A DNA stretch of 64,000 bases from Leptoclinus maculatus (Eukaryota; Chordata; Actinopteri; Perciformes; Stichaeidae): contig JAVDOI010000001.1 in assembly GCA_032191485.1 (NCBI GenBank), positions 32,887,885 through 32,951,884 on the forward strand, written 5' to 3'. A program made the translations under genes and the position numbers. Of the stretch, positions 36,780-49,059 are shown in pieces. The notes beneath the pieces were generated by a model. That model searched no databases, was not told where the DNA came from, and worked only from the letters and a program-made list of their open reading frames with translations. How positions within the stretch are numbered: the stretch's first letter is position 1; each line of letters opens with the position of its first letter.

Positions 36780-39712
36780 AACATTGGTCAAAATCCGTTA
36801 ACATTGTTCTAAAATCTCGTTGACTTTTAGCCGGCAGGAGGAATCTTTCTGAAGAAAAATTTACTTTTGCTTGTATCTTGAGCATTTCAACAGCTATTGT
36901 GAGGTCTTTGGGGCACCGTAAAAAGATGTCATGGTGATGTTGCAGATTTTTTTCAAGTAAAATGCAGGCCGAAGAGAGATTAGAGTGAGCAGGCGCACCA
37001 AGGTGTTCTGGGGACAATTCAAAGACCTAGTTAGTTTTTCCTCCAGGCTGTTTTCAGAAATATCTCAGGATTTCACTTTTAAAAAAGCTTATACATTTTT
37101 AATGAAGTTACCCAAGATGATGACAGTCATTATATTATTTTATTAAAGGATGTGGATGGACCATCAAAAAGAATATATGACTTGACAGCACGTTATCATT
37201 CCCACAGCATCAAATACCAACGATTTGTCACACCCCTCGGCATCTGATGTCGACAAAGCACCCTTTAGTGTCTGTATGAGTTTCTCTTGGCTTTCAAGTA
37301 ACTACAATATAAACCCATCCATGTCATTATTAGACACACAGAGAAAATACTCTGGGTGTTTGAGACCAATGCTGAGTTTGTTTTAAGTTATGTTAGTGAT
37401 GTTAGTGACGCGCTTTCCTCATAAGTTGTTTACCTTTTAATGATGCTTCTGGACCCAACCATGATGTTTTTTCTCAACCTAACTGAGTGGTTTTGTGGCC
37501 TCAACCTAAGCAAGTGTAATAGGTCTGACAAAGCGTCAGTATGTGACGAGTTGGAATGAGAACGCGTTGGACCTGACAGAAAGTGAATCCAGAGCAATTT
37601 GCTTTTTTTGGCAGACTAAATAAAATATATATAAAAACAACAAGTTAGTCTGGTAGACTGAAATGCAGTGATACTGGAACCCTTCACTAATCTTCATTAG
37701 TTAGTTGTCTTGAATTATCTTGAGAAAAATTACGAAAAAAAACCTAATATGAAAGGTGGTAGCACACATAACTGACTGAAAATAGACACAACTGATGTTT
37801 GCAGGTGTTTACAACTCTACAGGGACACTGCCTTTAGATTCCTACTACAGTAACGCCTTCATATCTGTTCATATTTCATGTGTAAAAATCAAACCTGGTC
37901 AATATATTCATAGAAGCTCTGACTGAGTCAGACAGCAACAGATTTGAAATCCCCTCTCTGCCCATGGTGACTTGCCACGTTTTGTCGTCATGAACAAATC
38001 AGGGTTATAATCTGTTTTTTAAACATGTAGTCTGTCAGTAAAAAGCAGACAAGGCCAGAGACTTTTTGACACACAGTCTAATTTCAGATTGAAATTCAGG
38101 TACGTCGTGCAAATTGTGTGCAAACCGCATCTGAAGTCAACTGTGAAAACTATGAAACAGCACTATTTAAATCAGCCATTTAACCTGTGAACTTTGGGTT
38201 ACAGAGGCTGCATGGTGGCATTTAATCAGTGTAACACATGAATATTTCAGCAGAATATAAAACAGGACGTCCACCCGAGGTTTCAGTGACTGCTGCAATA
38301 ACTTCTTAAATTCAGCACGCTGCAATAATTAAGTTATCACCTCTGACCTTTAGATGTCATACCTGCTCACTTCATGTTCAAGTTATGACAATGCTGACAC
38401 AGCAACATGCCACACAACTAATCATTTATTTCCCACTTACAGTATTTATGCTGCGTGCTCCGAGGGCACTAAGACTATCTTCAAGGGTTTCGAGGCTCAA
38501 CCTGCTACACTGTGGACGAATAAAGACAGACGAGATTAATCTACTCATGATTCTGCTGTTATGAAACAGCTTAAGAGTATTAAGATCACACACGCACACA
38601 CACACACGCACACACACACACACATACAACTGACTCAAAAACCGATGACATAAAAGTAATAGCTGCGATTTAAGGAAAATCACTGGGCGTTGTGTTTGTC
38701 AGTGGACCTTTAATTTAAGTTTTTTGTCGGGTTAAAATCAGAGTTAATCAAAGAGGCATCTTTCACTCTATACTGCTGTGAAAAAAATGTAATAATACAA
38801 ATAACCAAAAACCAGAAAACAATACAGTAAATAAATTGGTATTGTGGAAACCAGTGAATAAAATGCAGTCCGTATTTGCAATAACAGCTCCGTAACAAAA
38901 AAAGTTATACAACATGAAATAACTTTATAGCAACTGTTAATGCTATAAGGATGAAACTTGGGAAACACTTGGGAAGCATCCCACTCCCTTCTTCCTTATT
39001 ATCTTATTTTATTGAGAGTGTGTGCTCTGTGTCCGTTTTAATTGCTCCACATGGGATGCATACAATTATTGATTGAAGTGAAACATTACATAACAGAATA
39101 GAAAAAGCAACATATAACTGCTTCAAGAAGGACTGGAAAACCACTGAAAGGGTCACATGAAATGACACAGTTTGAATAAGCAATGGCATTTTGCAACATC
39201 ATGCACACACGGCAAAGTATGCCCCCACACAAAATCTAATTTTCTGATATTAAACTGTTCAAACAGGATGATGAATTAAACTGCACAAAAACACAGTTTG
39301 GCAGCCTGTAATAATACTCTACTCTGGATCACACCTGATTGGATCACAAGCACATATGAACACCTGGCATCCCTTGAAATCGCTTTTGTCCTAAAAAATC
39401 CAGCAGTATTCCTGATGTACTGCAGTAGTGACAAAAATAAAATGTTTACAATAAATATTAGCTTTTAATTTTAACTTTGAGATTTGTCTTTCAGCTAAGT
39501 TATCTCAGTGAGTCGGAGGGCCTTCATCTTCATTAACTGTTCATCACTCCAGCCTACATAATGTGACCAAGCAATAGTAGGCAATGTGAATTTAATCACA
39601 ATCAATCATCCGCTCATCTTAAGTGGCACAGTTGAATATTTGTCAGAATGAAAGAAACTTCTGTGTCAACTTCTTTCTGAGAGCAAATGCCTAAATAGAT
39701 GCTCCACCTTGT
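36780..39712. other. Intergenic stretch without recognised gene
   Basis: No supported exon. It holds a CA-rich microsatellite at about 38587-38624 and otherwise AT-rich unique sequence. Confidence 0.5.
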
Positions 39713-39718
39713 TTTATT
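39713..39718 (-). terminator. Candidate poly(A) signal AATAAA for nrn1l
   Basis: It reads AATAAA on the minus strand, about 155 bases past the nrn1l stop codon. It was chosen by motif and distance only. Confidence 0.45.
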
Positions 39719-39873
39719 TGTTTGTCATCCAGTTATTGAACTCCTTATTTTATGATCAATATGTAATCATGATGAGTCTTACTTGTGACGAGTATTTACC
39801 CTCATGTGTTTGGATGGTGGAGGGAGCTGGACGCTGACGACCAGCTGTCTCACTGAAAGACTCATTGAGTTAA

Positions 39874-42800
39874 TTAACTCCTGAGCAGAAGTAGTAAGGT
39901 GCTGGAAACAGGGAACAACAGTGTGCAGAAGGTGGGGCTGTGCTTGTTCGTTTGCCCCTTCAGTTTATCCTGGTTGGTCTGGTCAGAGGTGGGGGGGCTC
40001 TGGAGTGCAGGCACAGTGCTGGCTGGGAGGGTGGTGCGGCTGGCACACATGTCATAGAGGTTTCCAGAGAATTGCGTCTTCCTGGACTCTTGTCTTAGAG
40101 ACTCCCAGACAGCTGCTGCTTCACCAGGACAGCCGGCCAGAGCCGAGTTGGCACAAACATGGAACTCATTCCAGGACCTTCAAGGAACCAGGACATGAGG
40201 AGATATCAGTGAAGAAATGTAATGACTGCAAGCCAAGATACAGGCAGAACACAGCAATACAGTGATGGGAGTATGGGTAACACCTGAGTAAAAATGAGCC
40301 CCTGGTTTAACTTTTCATGTTGCTGGTCTGGTGTTAAGTTACTTTTCTAAGTTATAATCCTTAACCTTTTAGCCTTTGTTTATTTGACAACACCTGTGGT
40401 TACTGGTGGTGATGGCTGGTACGTTTTAACAGTAAATAGAGAGTGCCATTCAGGGGAAGTAAACCTGCTGCAGCTACTCTGTCAGAAAAGCAACAGAAGA
40501 CGAGCATTGTTAAGTGCGTAATGTTTTTAATAGAGAAAGTAAAAGAAATGATGCTAAGAGACCGAAGAGTCTGAATCAAAACAATACAATTATAGGCCAT
40601 AAACCCAAAACAATGAGTTAAAAGACTGCTGCGTCATCAGGCGATAACTCTCTGTGAGTTTGTCACTGCGAGCACATGTTACATCCATTGTGAATATAAC
40701 AAGAGTTTACAGCCATGAAAGCTCCATAAGTACTTGTTGCTTTAAACTCGATGCTAACATCAGCATGCTAACATGCTCTCAATGATAATGCCAATATGCT
40801 GATGTTAACGAAGTATTATGCTTACCATGTTCAACATCTTAGTTTAGTATGCTAACATTCGCTAGCACAAGAAAGTACAGCTGAGGCTTTTCATTGGGTT
40901 TGCAGGCATTTCACAGCAATCAATATTTGTTGAGACATTTTACAAAAATCTAAAAATGTCAACCTCTTAGTGGCACAAAAAGAAAAATTCAGAGGATCAC
41001 TAAGAATGAGTAGGATTAATCAAAGAGGTGGACCGACTGACACTAACATCCCTTGGCGCCACATCGCTAGCGTGGCAAATACAACTAATCATTATATCAA
41101 CTTTAAGAATTATAACTTTAACCGTTTGAGACAAGTTGTATCAAGACAGACAAGGCGTTTACTGGATGGTTACCACAGTGATGGGCAGACACACACCTGC
41201 AGATTGAATCAATGTCCTGTGTGCTCTGGTCTTTTTGTGTATCCACCAAACTGTCTCCAAGTGTGACTAAACACTGAGCAAAACTCTTGTAGATGGAACC
41301 ACATGAATAGGGAATTGCAGCTCCGGAACACACAGTGACCAGGCCTAATGGAGCGGAAGAGACAAGAGAAAAGTCTATTTACAATTTGAGAAAGAAATGT
41401 ATAAAAAGTGGTATCAACATATGAATATGGGGAAGAGTTGGGGATGAGAGAGAGAAATACAATCTCTAGATTCTTTGGTTCGGGGATTTCATCTTGTGGA
41501 GTGAAGCACATTGTGTTCATAGAGACATGATCCATCTGGTGCTTAGATGGATCAAACAAATACAGAAATATGGGTATAGTATGTATTCCATTCATCTGGA
41601 CAGATTATACAACCTCAAAGCCAAATTCAGTGTAGGACTGCAAAACCCTGTGTGAGCTGTCTGAGTGCATTGATCAGCTCATACGTAACATGTCCCTCTG
41701 AGCCTGGTTTGAGTTGAGCCACTGAAATGTTCCTGAAAAGGTGTGAATTAAGGTTTGACTGGAATATTTAGACATTGATTTGGAATAGAGGACATTTTTG
41801 CATTAACTCGATCCGTACATGAGGCTGTGGAGGTGTGTTTCGGTTGTCAATCTCTTCCTGTGAATAGAACCCACACAGTTGCTTTGTTGTTGGCCTTGAA
41901 GACATCTGTGGACACACGCAGTTGTCAGCAGCCGTTGGTAAACTGTTCCAGGATCAGAATTGCACTACATGGCGAAAGTATGTGGACACCTGAGTATAAT
42001 ACACCTCACTCTAAAGCCATGGATATTCATTTCTTTATGATTACTATTGACAGACGTCAGACATTTATCGATACATGTGTGCAGATCTTTTATCCGACTT
42101 CTACCTTTAGTTATCTGAAGCATTCATATTTCCCTTAATTTTAACTTGAGCATCAAAAGCATCCAAAACATAGTTTTATCGTTTAAAAAGGCAACCACAA
42201 GTAGCAATTACCCGACATTAAAACTATGTATGTATTATTATAATTATTTGAAAATGTCCCTTCTCTATATTTGCCTTAATTAATATATCAGTGAGTAATT
42301 ATTTTATCTGCTGTATAGCTATCTTTAGCTTTAAAAAGTGATCTTCCCTCTTTTTTCCTGTCTATGCCTCAGACAGATGAGTCATGGCGAATTCCAGGTG
42401 TGATTCAACTTGTTCTGTCCTGATTGCTGCCTCAAGGGTTTATTAATCACGTATGAATAGACATTGTTAAAAACAGTTTTTTGTTGTTGTATTTGTCTGC
42501 GTTGTATCGTGATTGTTCATTTATTGTTTATCCCACAAGAACGTTTAGCTTGATTTTACTGCAAAACATTTGGTAATTCTCTTTAGATTAATTTCGTCGT
42601 TGTCATTGATAAAAATCCCACAATAAGTGTTTCCATTCATGAAGATGGTTCTTTTTCTTCTGCAGAACAATCTTACTGTAAAAAACAAACTAGAAAATAA
42701 CAGATAGTAGAATTCGCACCTTAATGCTCGATGTTGTATCTAAAATGCACACAAACGGGAGGCGAGAGCGGGAGACAATCAGAACATGAGGGGACAGTGA

Positions 42801-43155
42801 GCATTTCATTAAGGTAAGTGCATTTGTAAAACCTATCTCTCCTCGGTTTCAGAACAAGCTAAATGCAATATTCCTCATCAGTCAACTTAACTACTTTGGA
42901 GGGGTTTCTGACTAACCTGTTAAAATTCCTCTGATCAACCTGAGTTTCAAGACATATGTGCATAAAAAAAGACACATTTGGAAAAGCTGTGTGCAACATA
43001 GGACAGGCAAGAGCAAACTCAGCACTTACAAATGTTTCCAGAAGACTTAAATGCACATATAGTCAACACACTGAGACAACGACTAAAGAAACGTCCTTAC
43101 TGAGGCAGAGAGCGATAGGCAGCAGCATGGTCGCCATGCCTGGTTGGGAGTTCAT
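39874..43155 (-). CDS. nrn1l: Neuritin-like GPI-anchored protein (three coding exons)
   Basis: Neuritins are small secreted or GPI-linked neurotrophic proteins of the nervous system. The three exons are 43155-43101, 41344-41197 and 40177-39874 (TAA), in phases 1 and 2, giving 168 residues. Exon 1 encodes a signal peptide (MATMLLPIALCLS core) and ends at CTCA/GTAAGG. Exon 2 follows a CTCCATTAG acceptor and carries CGSIYKSFAQCLVTLGDS and DIDSICR. Exon 3 begins SWNEFHVCANSALAGCPGEA and continues AAVWESLRQESR and NLYDMC. These hold the six-cysteine neuritin pattern. The C-terminus ends in a hydrophobic FCTLLFPVSSTLLLLL stretch that fits a GPI-attachment signal, although a short RS tail follows. 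Family members NRN1 and NRN1L share the fold; the longer linker before the tail and the location next to thap11 and gfod2 favour NRN1L. Alternative ATGs at codons 7 and 10 are possible starts. Confidence 0.92.
40735..40945 (-). repeat. Third copy of the TTAGCATGCTAAC repeat (nrn1l intron 2)
   Basis: It carries GATGCTAACATCAGCATGCT AACATGC and later AGTATGCTAACATTCGCTAG, the reverse orientation of the 24300-24735 copy. Confidence 0.55.
41964..42012 (+). mobile_element. Possible DNA-transposon end remnant (nrn1l intron 1)
   Basis: CACTACATGGCGAAAGTATG TGGACACCTGA is close to a terminal sequence I recall from abundant fish DNA transposons. No second end, target duplication or coding sequence was identified, so this is a weak call. 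Confidence 0.35.
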
Positions 43156-44878
43156 CGTTGGTTCCACGAGTCCCGTGGAGCTGAGTCCCACCTCTGAACC
43201 AGAGGCTCTGGTGTGAAGCTCCCACTGACCGTAAGTCCAAAGAGTCCAAAGATGCTGCTTTAAAATTTGATGTGATCTGCCATCCGTTGGGAATTCATCA
43301 GATTGCAAAAGCACAGCAATGCACAGTGGCACAACCCGACTGGATTAACTGTGAAAGGGGCTGTTGCATCGCAGAGAGTAAGAGGATGCTGTGTGCGTGT
43401 GTGTGTGTGTGCATGCATGTGCACTAGGGAGGGGCACGAGGCGAGAGCCATGGAGAGCTCAGAGGCAGCAGACCGATGACAGCATCACAGCACACTGGAT
43501 TAGAGAGTACTCATTTCCGGTCTTTAGTGTTACGTACATTTATTTGAAACACAAATCAATTATATACATATACATCATCATTTTTACCACCTCAGCCTTG
43601 TTCACACACTTACCTGCTGCAAAAAAACGGATTTTATGACTGAACAAGGAGGTTTGTCACAAAGGAAAGTAGAGGGAAACATTATCAGAAGTGTCAGGAG
43701 GATTTTCGTTTTCATGTGAACAGATGGATGGAGTCCCACTGAGGATAAGAGAATCCAGCTCACCTGGGAGTCCAACACAGACGCAAAGCACCCTCTGAGA
43801 ATAGCAGCGACCCATGAGGATCATCCACAGCTATGTGGGTCATGTTGGGTTATTGAAGAGCGCTGTATGTGTTAAACACTCTGAACGAAAGGTTGGACAG
43901 AGACACACTAAACATGCAGACCCTGATTTTAGATGGGTGATCGTAAACCATCTACCTTGTTCGCAACTTTTCTTACTTGAGATTGTGTCTTCCATCCCCC
44001 TCATCTTCCTCTCGGCCTCCAAATCCTCTGCTACGCCCCCCAGATGGCTCACACTCTGTGCATTAGTTTAAGTCCCTGTTCACATCTGTATACTGACACA
44101 GGAGGAATGGCAACCCATTGTTAATCTGTGGCTTAAAACAACCATTAACTGCAGAATAATCTGCATCTGAAGCTGCTGGCCTGAATCAATATATCATGGG
44201 AACGTCGGCAGCAATTCCAGCTGTGCTTCTTCCTGAAAACATCAGGTTTTTGTACTTTCTTACCGTACAGATGTGCTCAGGGTCGATTGAGCTGGATGTG
44301 ACACGACTGTATGTTGAAGTCATTCCACAGGTTTTCAGAGATATTTGATCTCTCTGGACTTTTGTTGTTGTTGCATCCTCATTATGCTTATGTCATCTTA
44401 TTGTCCCTGTTTCTACATAGTATTTTTACTGCAGCTGAATCATTAAACTTGTCAGGTTGTGTCAGAGCATCCAGATACAGATGTGGGAAATGTTGCATTA
44501 ATTGTCCTCCCAGCACAACCAAAGAACTCAAAACGCTAACCAAAACTCATTTTAACTGGTCCTGTTAAATAGGGCCTGTTCTTGAGTTTTCCAGTTAATT
44601 GTGGTCCACTGAATCCCAAATTCTGCAGCACACATGTATGACTTTCCCACATTTTTATTTCTTGGACCGCAGTGCAGTTTTTCTGCTCAAAAAAGTGGTG
44701 TCATCTGCAGAAACACCCTAATAATATAGCTTGGGCTAGATGTATTGTTAGAATTCATACATACATACATATATATCAAGGTCCCTCAAGTGTATCTGGA
44801 CAGTTTCAGTGATACAGCGTCAAAAAAACAGAGATTCACAGCAGTTACAATGGATTCCAATAATAACCTATTATGTTG

Positions 44879-44944
<66 letters not shown>

Positions 44945-47821
44945 TTTAAGTATGAACCTATTTTTCTACACTATTTTATTCATTCAACAAATAAAGGAAG
45001 CTATTTTGTAGATGTTGCCTGAACACAAGCAGCTGTACAAGAACATTATCTAAATAAAAAACACTGCAACATGCAGAATTTTGATTGAAATCAGTAAATA
45101 TCTGATGACGTAATAAGAAAGGCCCAAGCCTAGTGCAAGCTGAAAGCTTCATTAATTTTAGTGTATACGGTATTAATCAAGACAGATACGACAACCCTTT
45201 AAATGCGGAAGCTCATGCTGTTCTACGTGGTTCAAGAATGTCAATTTGCATGGAACGAGAAAATAATTTGTGTATTGTGATCATTGTAAACAAAAAAATT
45301 ATCCTATGACAGACTGTGGGTCTGATGGTTTCTACAGCAGACAATCAGAAGACTTAAGTCTTTAGATAGAAAGGAACCAGAAGAAATTAGATTGTATACA
45401 GTGGCAACCACGGATGTCCGGTTCATACAGTTGGATGTCAAAACATCGGACTTCTGGATTAGATATTGCATACACTGCAGTTAGAATGTAAAGACGGTTT
45501 GATGAATGGCAGCGGCCATTGAAAAGGAAGATAGAGTTGAGTAAATTTGATCGACAGCGCTGGATTAAGGCATTATGCAACACTGTTGGGAGTAAAATAA
45601 ATAAATAAATCCAGATGAGATTAGGATCTGGATCCTCGCTCTCTGTCTGTCCATTCATCCGGCTCTCCCTCTTTCTCCGTTTCATGTGACACATTAACAC
45701 GGCAGGTGTTCAAAATGACAGATTTTAAGTTTGCGTTGAGTAACAGCTTTACAATCACATGAAGACATTCAACATTTCACTGCTTTAATAAGAGCAACAA
45801 TGAAGCAAATGACCATCCAAGCTGCCAACACACACAGACAGATGAATTAGGCCGTACAGACGGGAGCTCAACCTCCTGCTCTTCAAGCTTTTATGCCACC
45901 GCCATCTAGAGGGAGAAAGTCACGCTGCAACATCCGACACACTTTACCACCTGTTATTGTCTTCTATCAACCTATGAAAAAAATCAAGGAAATAAACAAA
46001 AACAACCAGACACTGTAGTGGTGCACTCACTGAAACTAAAGCGCTGAAATCATAGTCAAATAAGATGATCACTTGCAGGATATGTTCTTTCAAATGTGAG
46101 GATTTGCTGCTTCAAAAAACTACCTGTCATTTTCTTTTGTAACTGTTGACCAATAGAAGAAATCAGAGGACACAACTTTATCCTCTGGTATCTCATAACG
46201 GCCACTTTTCATGATTATTGGACATTTTATGGCCTAACCAATTCATTGATCGGCTATTGTGATTCCTGCATAAATCCATAACAACCCTAAATTACAATAG
46301 TAACACAAACATGAACAGGAGTATCAGTGCCTTTTTGTTGTTTCTCAACAAATAACTCCAAGTACAAGTTGATGGGTTGCACACTTCATCACATCGATCA
46401 CATTCATCTTAATAAGGCAATATCTTTATCAGGACACTCTCTTAACACTGACGGAGTCGCTACATGTTGAGTGAGGCTTTCAGCACCAGGTCACCCAACA
46501 GGACAGCAACCCTGACATTTGAGTCTTTATGATTTGGGATTTGATATGATGCTCAACACAGCTGGGAATAAATACTCCTAAAGCTTAAGTTACTGGAAAT
46601 TTCAAATCTGCTCTTCTTTCCTACGAAAAAGTCCAAACAAGAGCCCAAGACAGATGACTGCGACCCATTTGGGTTAAGCTACGAGCCCTCAACTTGAAGG
46701 TAAAAGCAATACAAAAATACTCCAGGAGCTTCTGACTCATCACTTTGTAACTGTGACTGGGATAAAATCAGGAAAGCATGTCAGGAACTGAGAAATTATT
46801 CAGTGGAAGTCAGCACCATTTCAAAATGAAATTTACTTCAAAGTGAGAGCATAGCCGTCAGACCAAGTTCAAAAATCAGAAATGTATGTAACTGTGTATA
46901 AAACACTCGTGTACAGGACAGAGAAATGCAGCCACTAAACGTCTGTGAGGAGAAACAGCGAATGAATCACACTGTTTCACAGAACAACCTCCGGGGCAGA
47001 CAGACATGTACTAGTTGCATAAAGTATCTGAAGTATTTGTACTTCTCTTAAGATTTTCTTAAAACCCAAGAAAAGGATGAGCAAATGAAACTTAATGCAT
47101 GTCATCAAGAAACACACTGATAAGATTACATCGTTTGATTCCCCTTCAAGTTTTAAGGAATTCCTTTAATTCCATTTTCTGTTGATCAAATGTCTTTAGC
47201 AACAGAAATAAAAGGAAAACAACTGAACGCAATTTTAAAGGCAACTCAGATAAAGTCATTTCATTGGCAAGTGTGCCGAGAATAGTGTCTTGTTCACAAT
47301 ACATCCTAGATGCTTCATCTCGGCATACTTTACCTCTGCACATCTACAGCAAGACGGTTCTTGCAACAGCCTCCTAACTTAAATTCACAAGCAAGGAAAT
47401 AGACACAGTAGAAGAGAAATCTTAAAGACAAAAACTTTCTATGCAACTAGGCAGTTTTGAGCATTTTCCTCATCAGTCCGGTTATAAGTGTGTAGTCTGC
47501 CTAAATTGTAAGTCAGTGCAAACTTGAGTCTTGGTTGAATGAATAAAATGCTATCTTGGTTTAGCTGTATGTCAATATTGGACTGTGCATGATCCTAAGT
47601 AGTTAACCATGGTGTTATTAGTATAGCATAAGCTACATAAACTAGCCAGCCAACTGTGTCTTTACCACAGACCAACGAAAAACCAGCTCTACTTGAAAAT
47701 ACATTGTCATCGCTCGTGGTTTTATACAAAATAAGTCTGAATCTGCGGACTTCAAACTCCTCGGTGTCATCTCCGTTAGACTGAGTCTCTGTAACGGGTC
47801 GTCTCCGGTGATGTTCACCCA
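43156..47821. other. Intergenic stretch between nrn1l and thap11
   Basis: No further exon recognised. I looked for NUTF2- and EDC4-like content, which sits here in human, and saw none. It contains a long AT repeat at 44880-44942. The thap11 3' UTR must occupy some of the part just below 47822. Confidence 0.45.
44880..44942. repeat. (AT)n microsatellite
   Basis: About 31 uninterrupted AT units; self-complementary and able to extrude a cruciform. Confidence 0.97.
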
Positions 47822-48637
47822 TCAGATTTTCTTCCGGACGCCAAAAGCCGCAGAGTTTCCGTACAGCAGCCGGTCCCGCTCCCGCACCTCCTCCTGCAGC
47901 TTGGCGTCTGACACCCGGAGCTGGCGAATGGTCGCCTTCATCTCCTTCATCTTCACCTCCATCAGTGCGATGATGTCCCGCTGCTCGTTCAGTTTCCGCA
48001 GCAGCTCGGCCGACGTGGTGCCGGTGGTCAGAGAGTACGAGTGCTCCAGCGGGCTGCTGGTCACACTGACGTACTGCGCGGGCGGCTGGTGCGCGATTTC
48101 GACCGATGAATCGTCGGCGGTCAGCTCGTCGCTGCCGACGGTGTAACAAGTCCCCTCGGACTGGGCGGGCAGCCGCGCCGTGCCCAGGTACTCCCCGTTC
48201 TGGCCTATCTGCACCACGGTGATGCTGTCATCGCTCGCCTCGCCGCCAGCGTTACCCTCGGCCCCTTCGGCCGTGCTGCCCAGGACGTTGGAGAGCACAA
48301 TCCCGGAGGTCGCTGCGGCGGCGGGGCCAGGAACCGCGGCGGACACTTTCCTGCCTCTGCCCCGCCGACTCCTGCGCTCGTTTACCCCACGCAGAGGGAA
48401 GAGGGACGGCACTCGGATGGCGTAGGTCTTCCTCCCGCCGGCGAAATGCACGCTGCAGACCCGGTGTCCTGTGGTGGGTTGGAAGGTGCTGAAGCAGCCA
48501 CTGACCCCGGCCCGGGAGATGTTCCTCAGCCACAGCTCCCTCAGCGTGGTGTCTTTAGGAAACGTGTAGAAGCGCAGGTCCCGGTCCCGGTGCGAGTTGT
48601 TGTAGCACCCAGGAACACAGCAGGTGAACCCGGGCAT
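47822..48637 (-). CDS. thap11: THAP domain-containing protein 11 (Ronin), single exon
   Basis: A nuclear DNA-binding factor that works with HCFC1 and ZNF143 on housekeeping and growth genes, and is needed for stem-cell and early development. The intact 271-residue frame starts MPGFTCCVPGCYNNSHRD. The N-terminal C2CH THAP zinc finger spans residues 1 to about 85, with C6 and C11, then C61 and H64 in CSVH, and the closing VPSLFPL box at about 77-83. A basic linker follows (RRGRGRK, about 91-97). The HCFC1-binding motif EHSY is at 198-201, and a coiled coil covers about 210-258. The long glutamine tract I recall in mammalian THAP11 is absent. No intron is needed, which fits the intronless mammalian gene. 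Antisense frames across it are shadows of GC-rich coding. Confidence 0.96.
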   Translation of the reverse strand: MPGFTCCVPGCYNNSHRDRDLRFYTFPKDTTLRELWLRNISRAGVSGCFSTFQPTTGHRVCSVHFAGGRKTYAIRVPSLFPLRGVNERRSRRGRGRKVSAAVPGPAAAATSGIVLSNVLGSTAEGAEGNAGGEASDDSITVVQIGQNGEYLGTARLPAQSEGTCYTVGSDELTADDSSVEIAHQPPAQYVSVTSSPLEHSYSLTTGTTSAELLRKLNEQRDIIALMEVKMKEMKATIRQLRVSDAKLQEEVRERDRLLYGNSAAFGVRKKI

Positions 48638-48749
48638 GTTTATTTCAACACCGAGGCCAAAAGCACGGTCTTCAAATGAAGTTTAGCTTATTTTATTGTT
48701 GTTTCTTTATTCTATGCGTTGTTATCAAGCTCAGTGGCCTACAAGCGGA

Positions 48750-48768
48750 ACTACACGTCCCACAACGC
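48750..48768 (+). promoter_or_regulatory. ZNF143/THAP11-type (SBS) element, proximal to thap11
   Basis: ACTACACGTCCCACAACGC resembles the ACTACAATTCCCAGAATGC element bound by ZNF143, THAP11 and HCFC1. It is about 110 bases upstream of the thap11 ATG. Binding is inferred from motif similarity. Confidence 0.5.
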
Positions 48769-48966
48769 TAACAACTTCCTGTTTATTTTTCACCAAAAGT
48801 AAGCCGCTTTTCTTCGTACGACGATTGAATCCACCTTAATTTATCCGGACTCGACGCATGCGGAGCTCTTACTTATGCTGAATTTGAGGCTGATATTTTA
48901 TTTTCGGTGGTAAATGCCTCGGTTTGTTCTTCGCGGTGTTATCAAGCCAACCGTCCTCCACTGAGA

Positions 48967-48991
48967 ACTAGAAGTCCCATAATGCCTTGCG
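48967..48991 (+). promoter_or_regulatory. ZNF143/THAP11-type (SBS) element, distal to thap11
   Basis: The element begins ACTAGAAGTCCCATAATGCC and continues TTGCG. It is a close match to the same extended consensus and lies about 330 bases upstream of the thap11 ATG in a GC-rich patch. It could equally serve a divergent transcript, but none was found. Confidence 0.55.
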
Positions 48992-49059
48992 CGTCCTGTC
49001 CAGGTCCGTTAGTAGACTACCGCCCCCTGCTGGTCAGCACGTGGTACAACACCCTGAGC

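Noticed and set aside
39921..40265. Plus-strand open frame of 114 codons
   Set aside because: It lies opposite nrn1l exon 3, whose minus-strand reading gives the conserved neuritin C-terminal part with correct splice phase.
45362..45700. Minus-strand open frame of 112 codons
   Set aside because: No recognised domain, no supporting splice or start context, in AT-rich intergenic DNA.
47808..48679. Frames overlapping thap11 on both strands
   Set aside because: The single minus-strand frame with an intact THAP finger explains the region; the others are GC-rich shadows.
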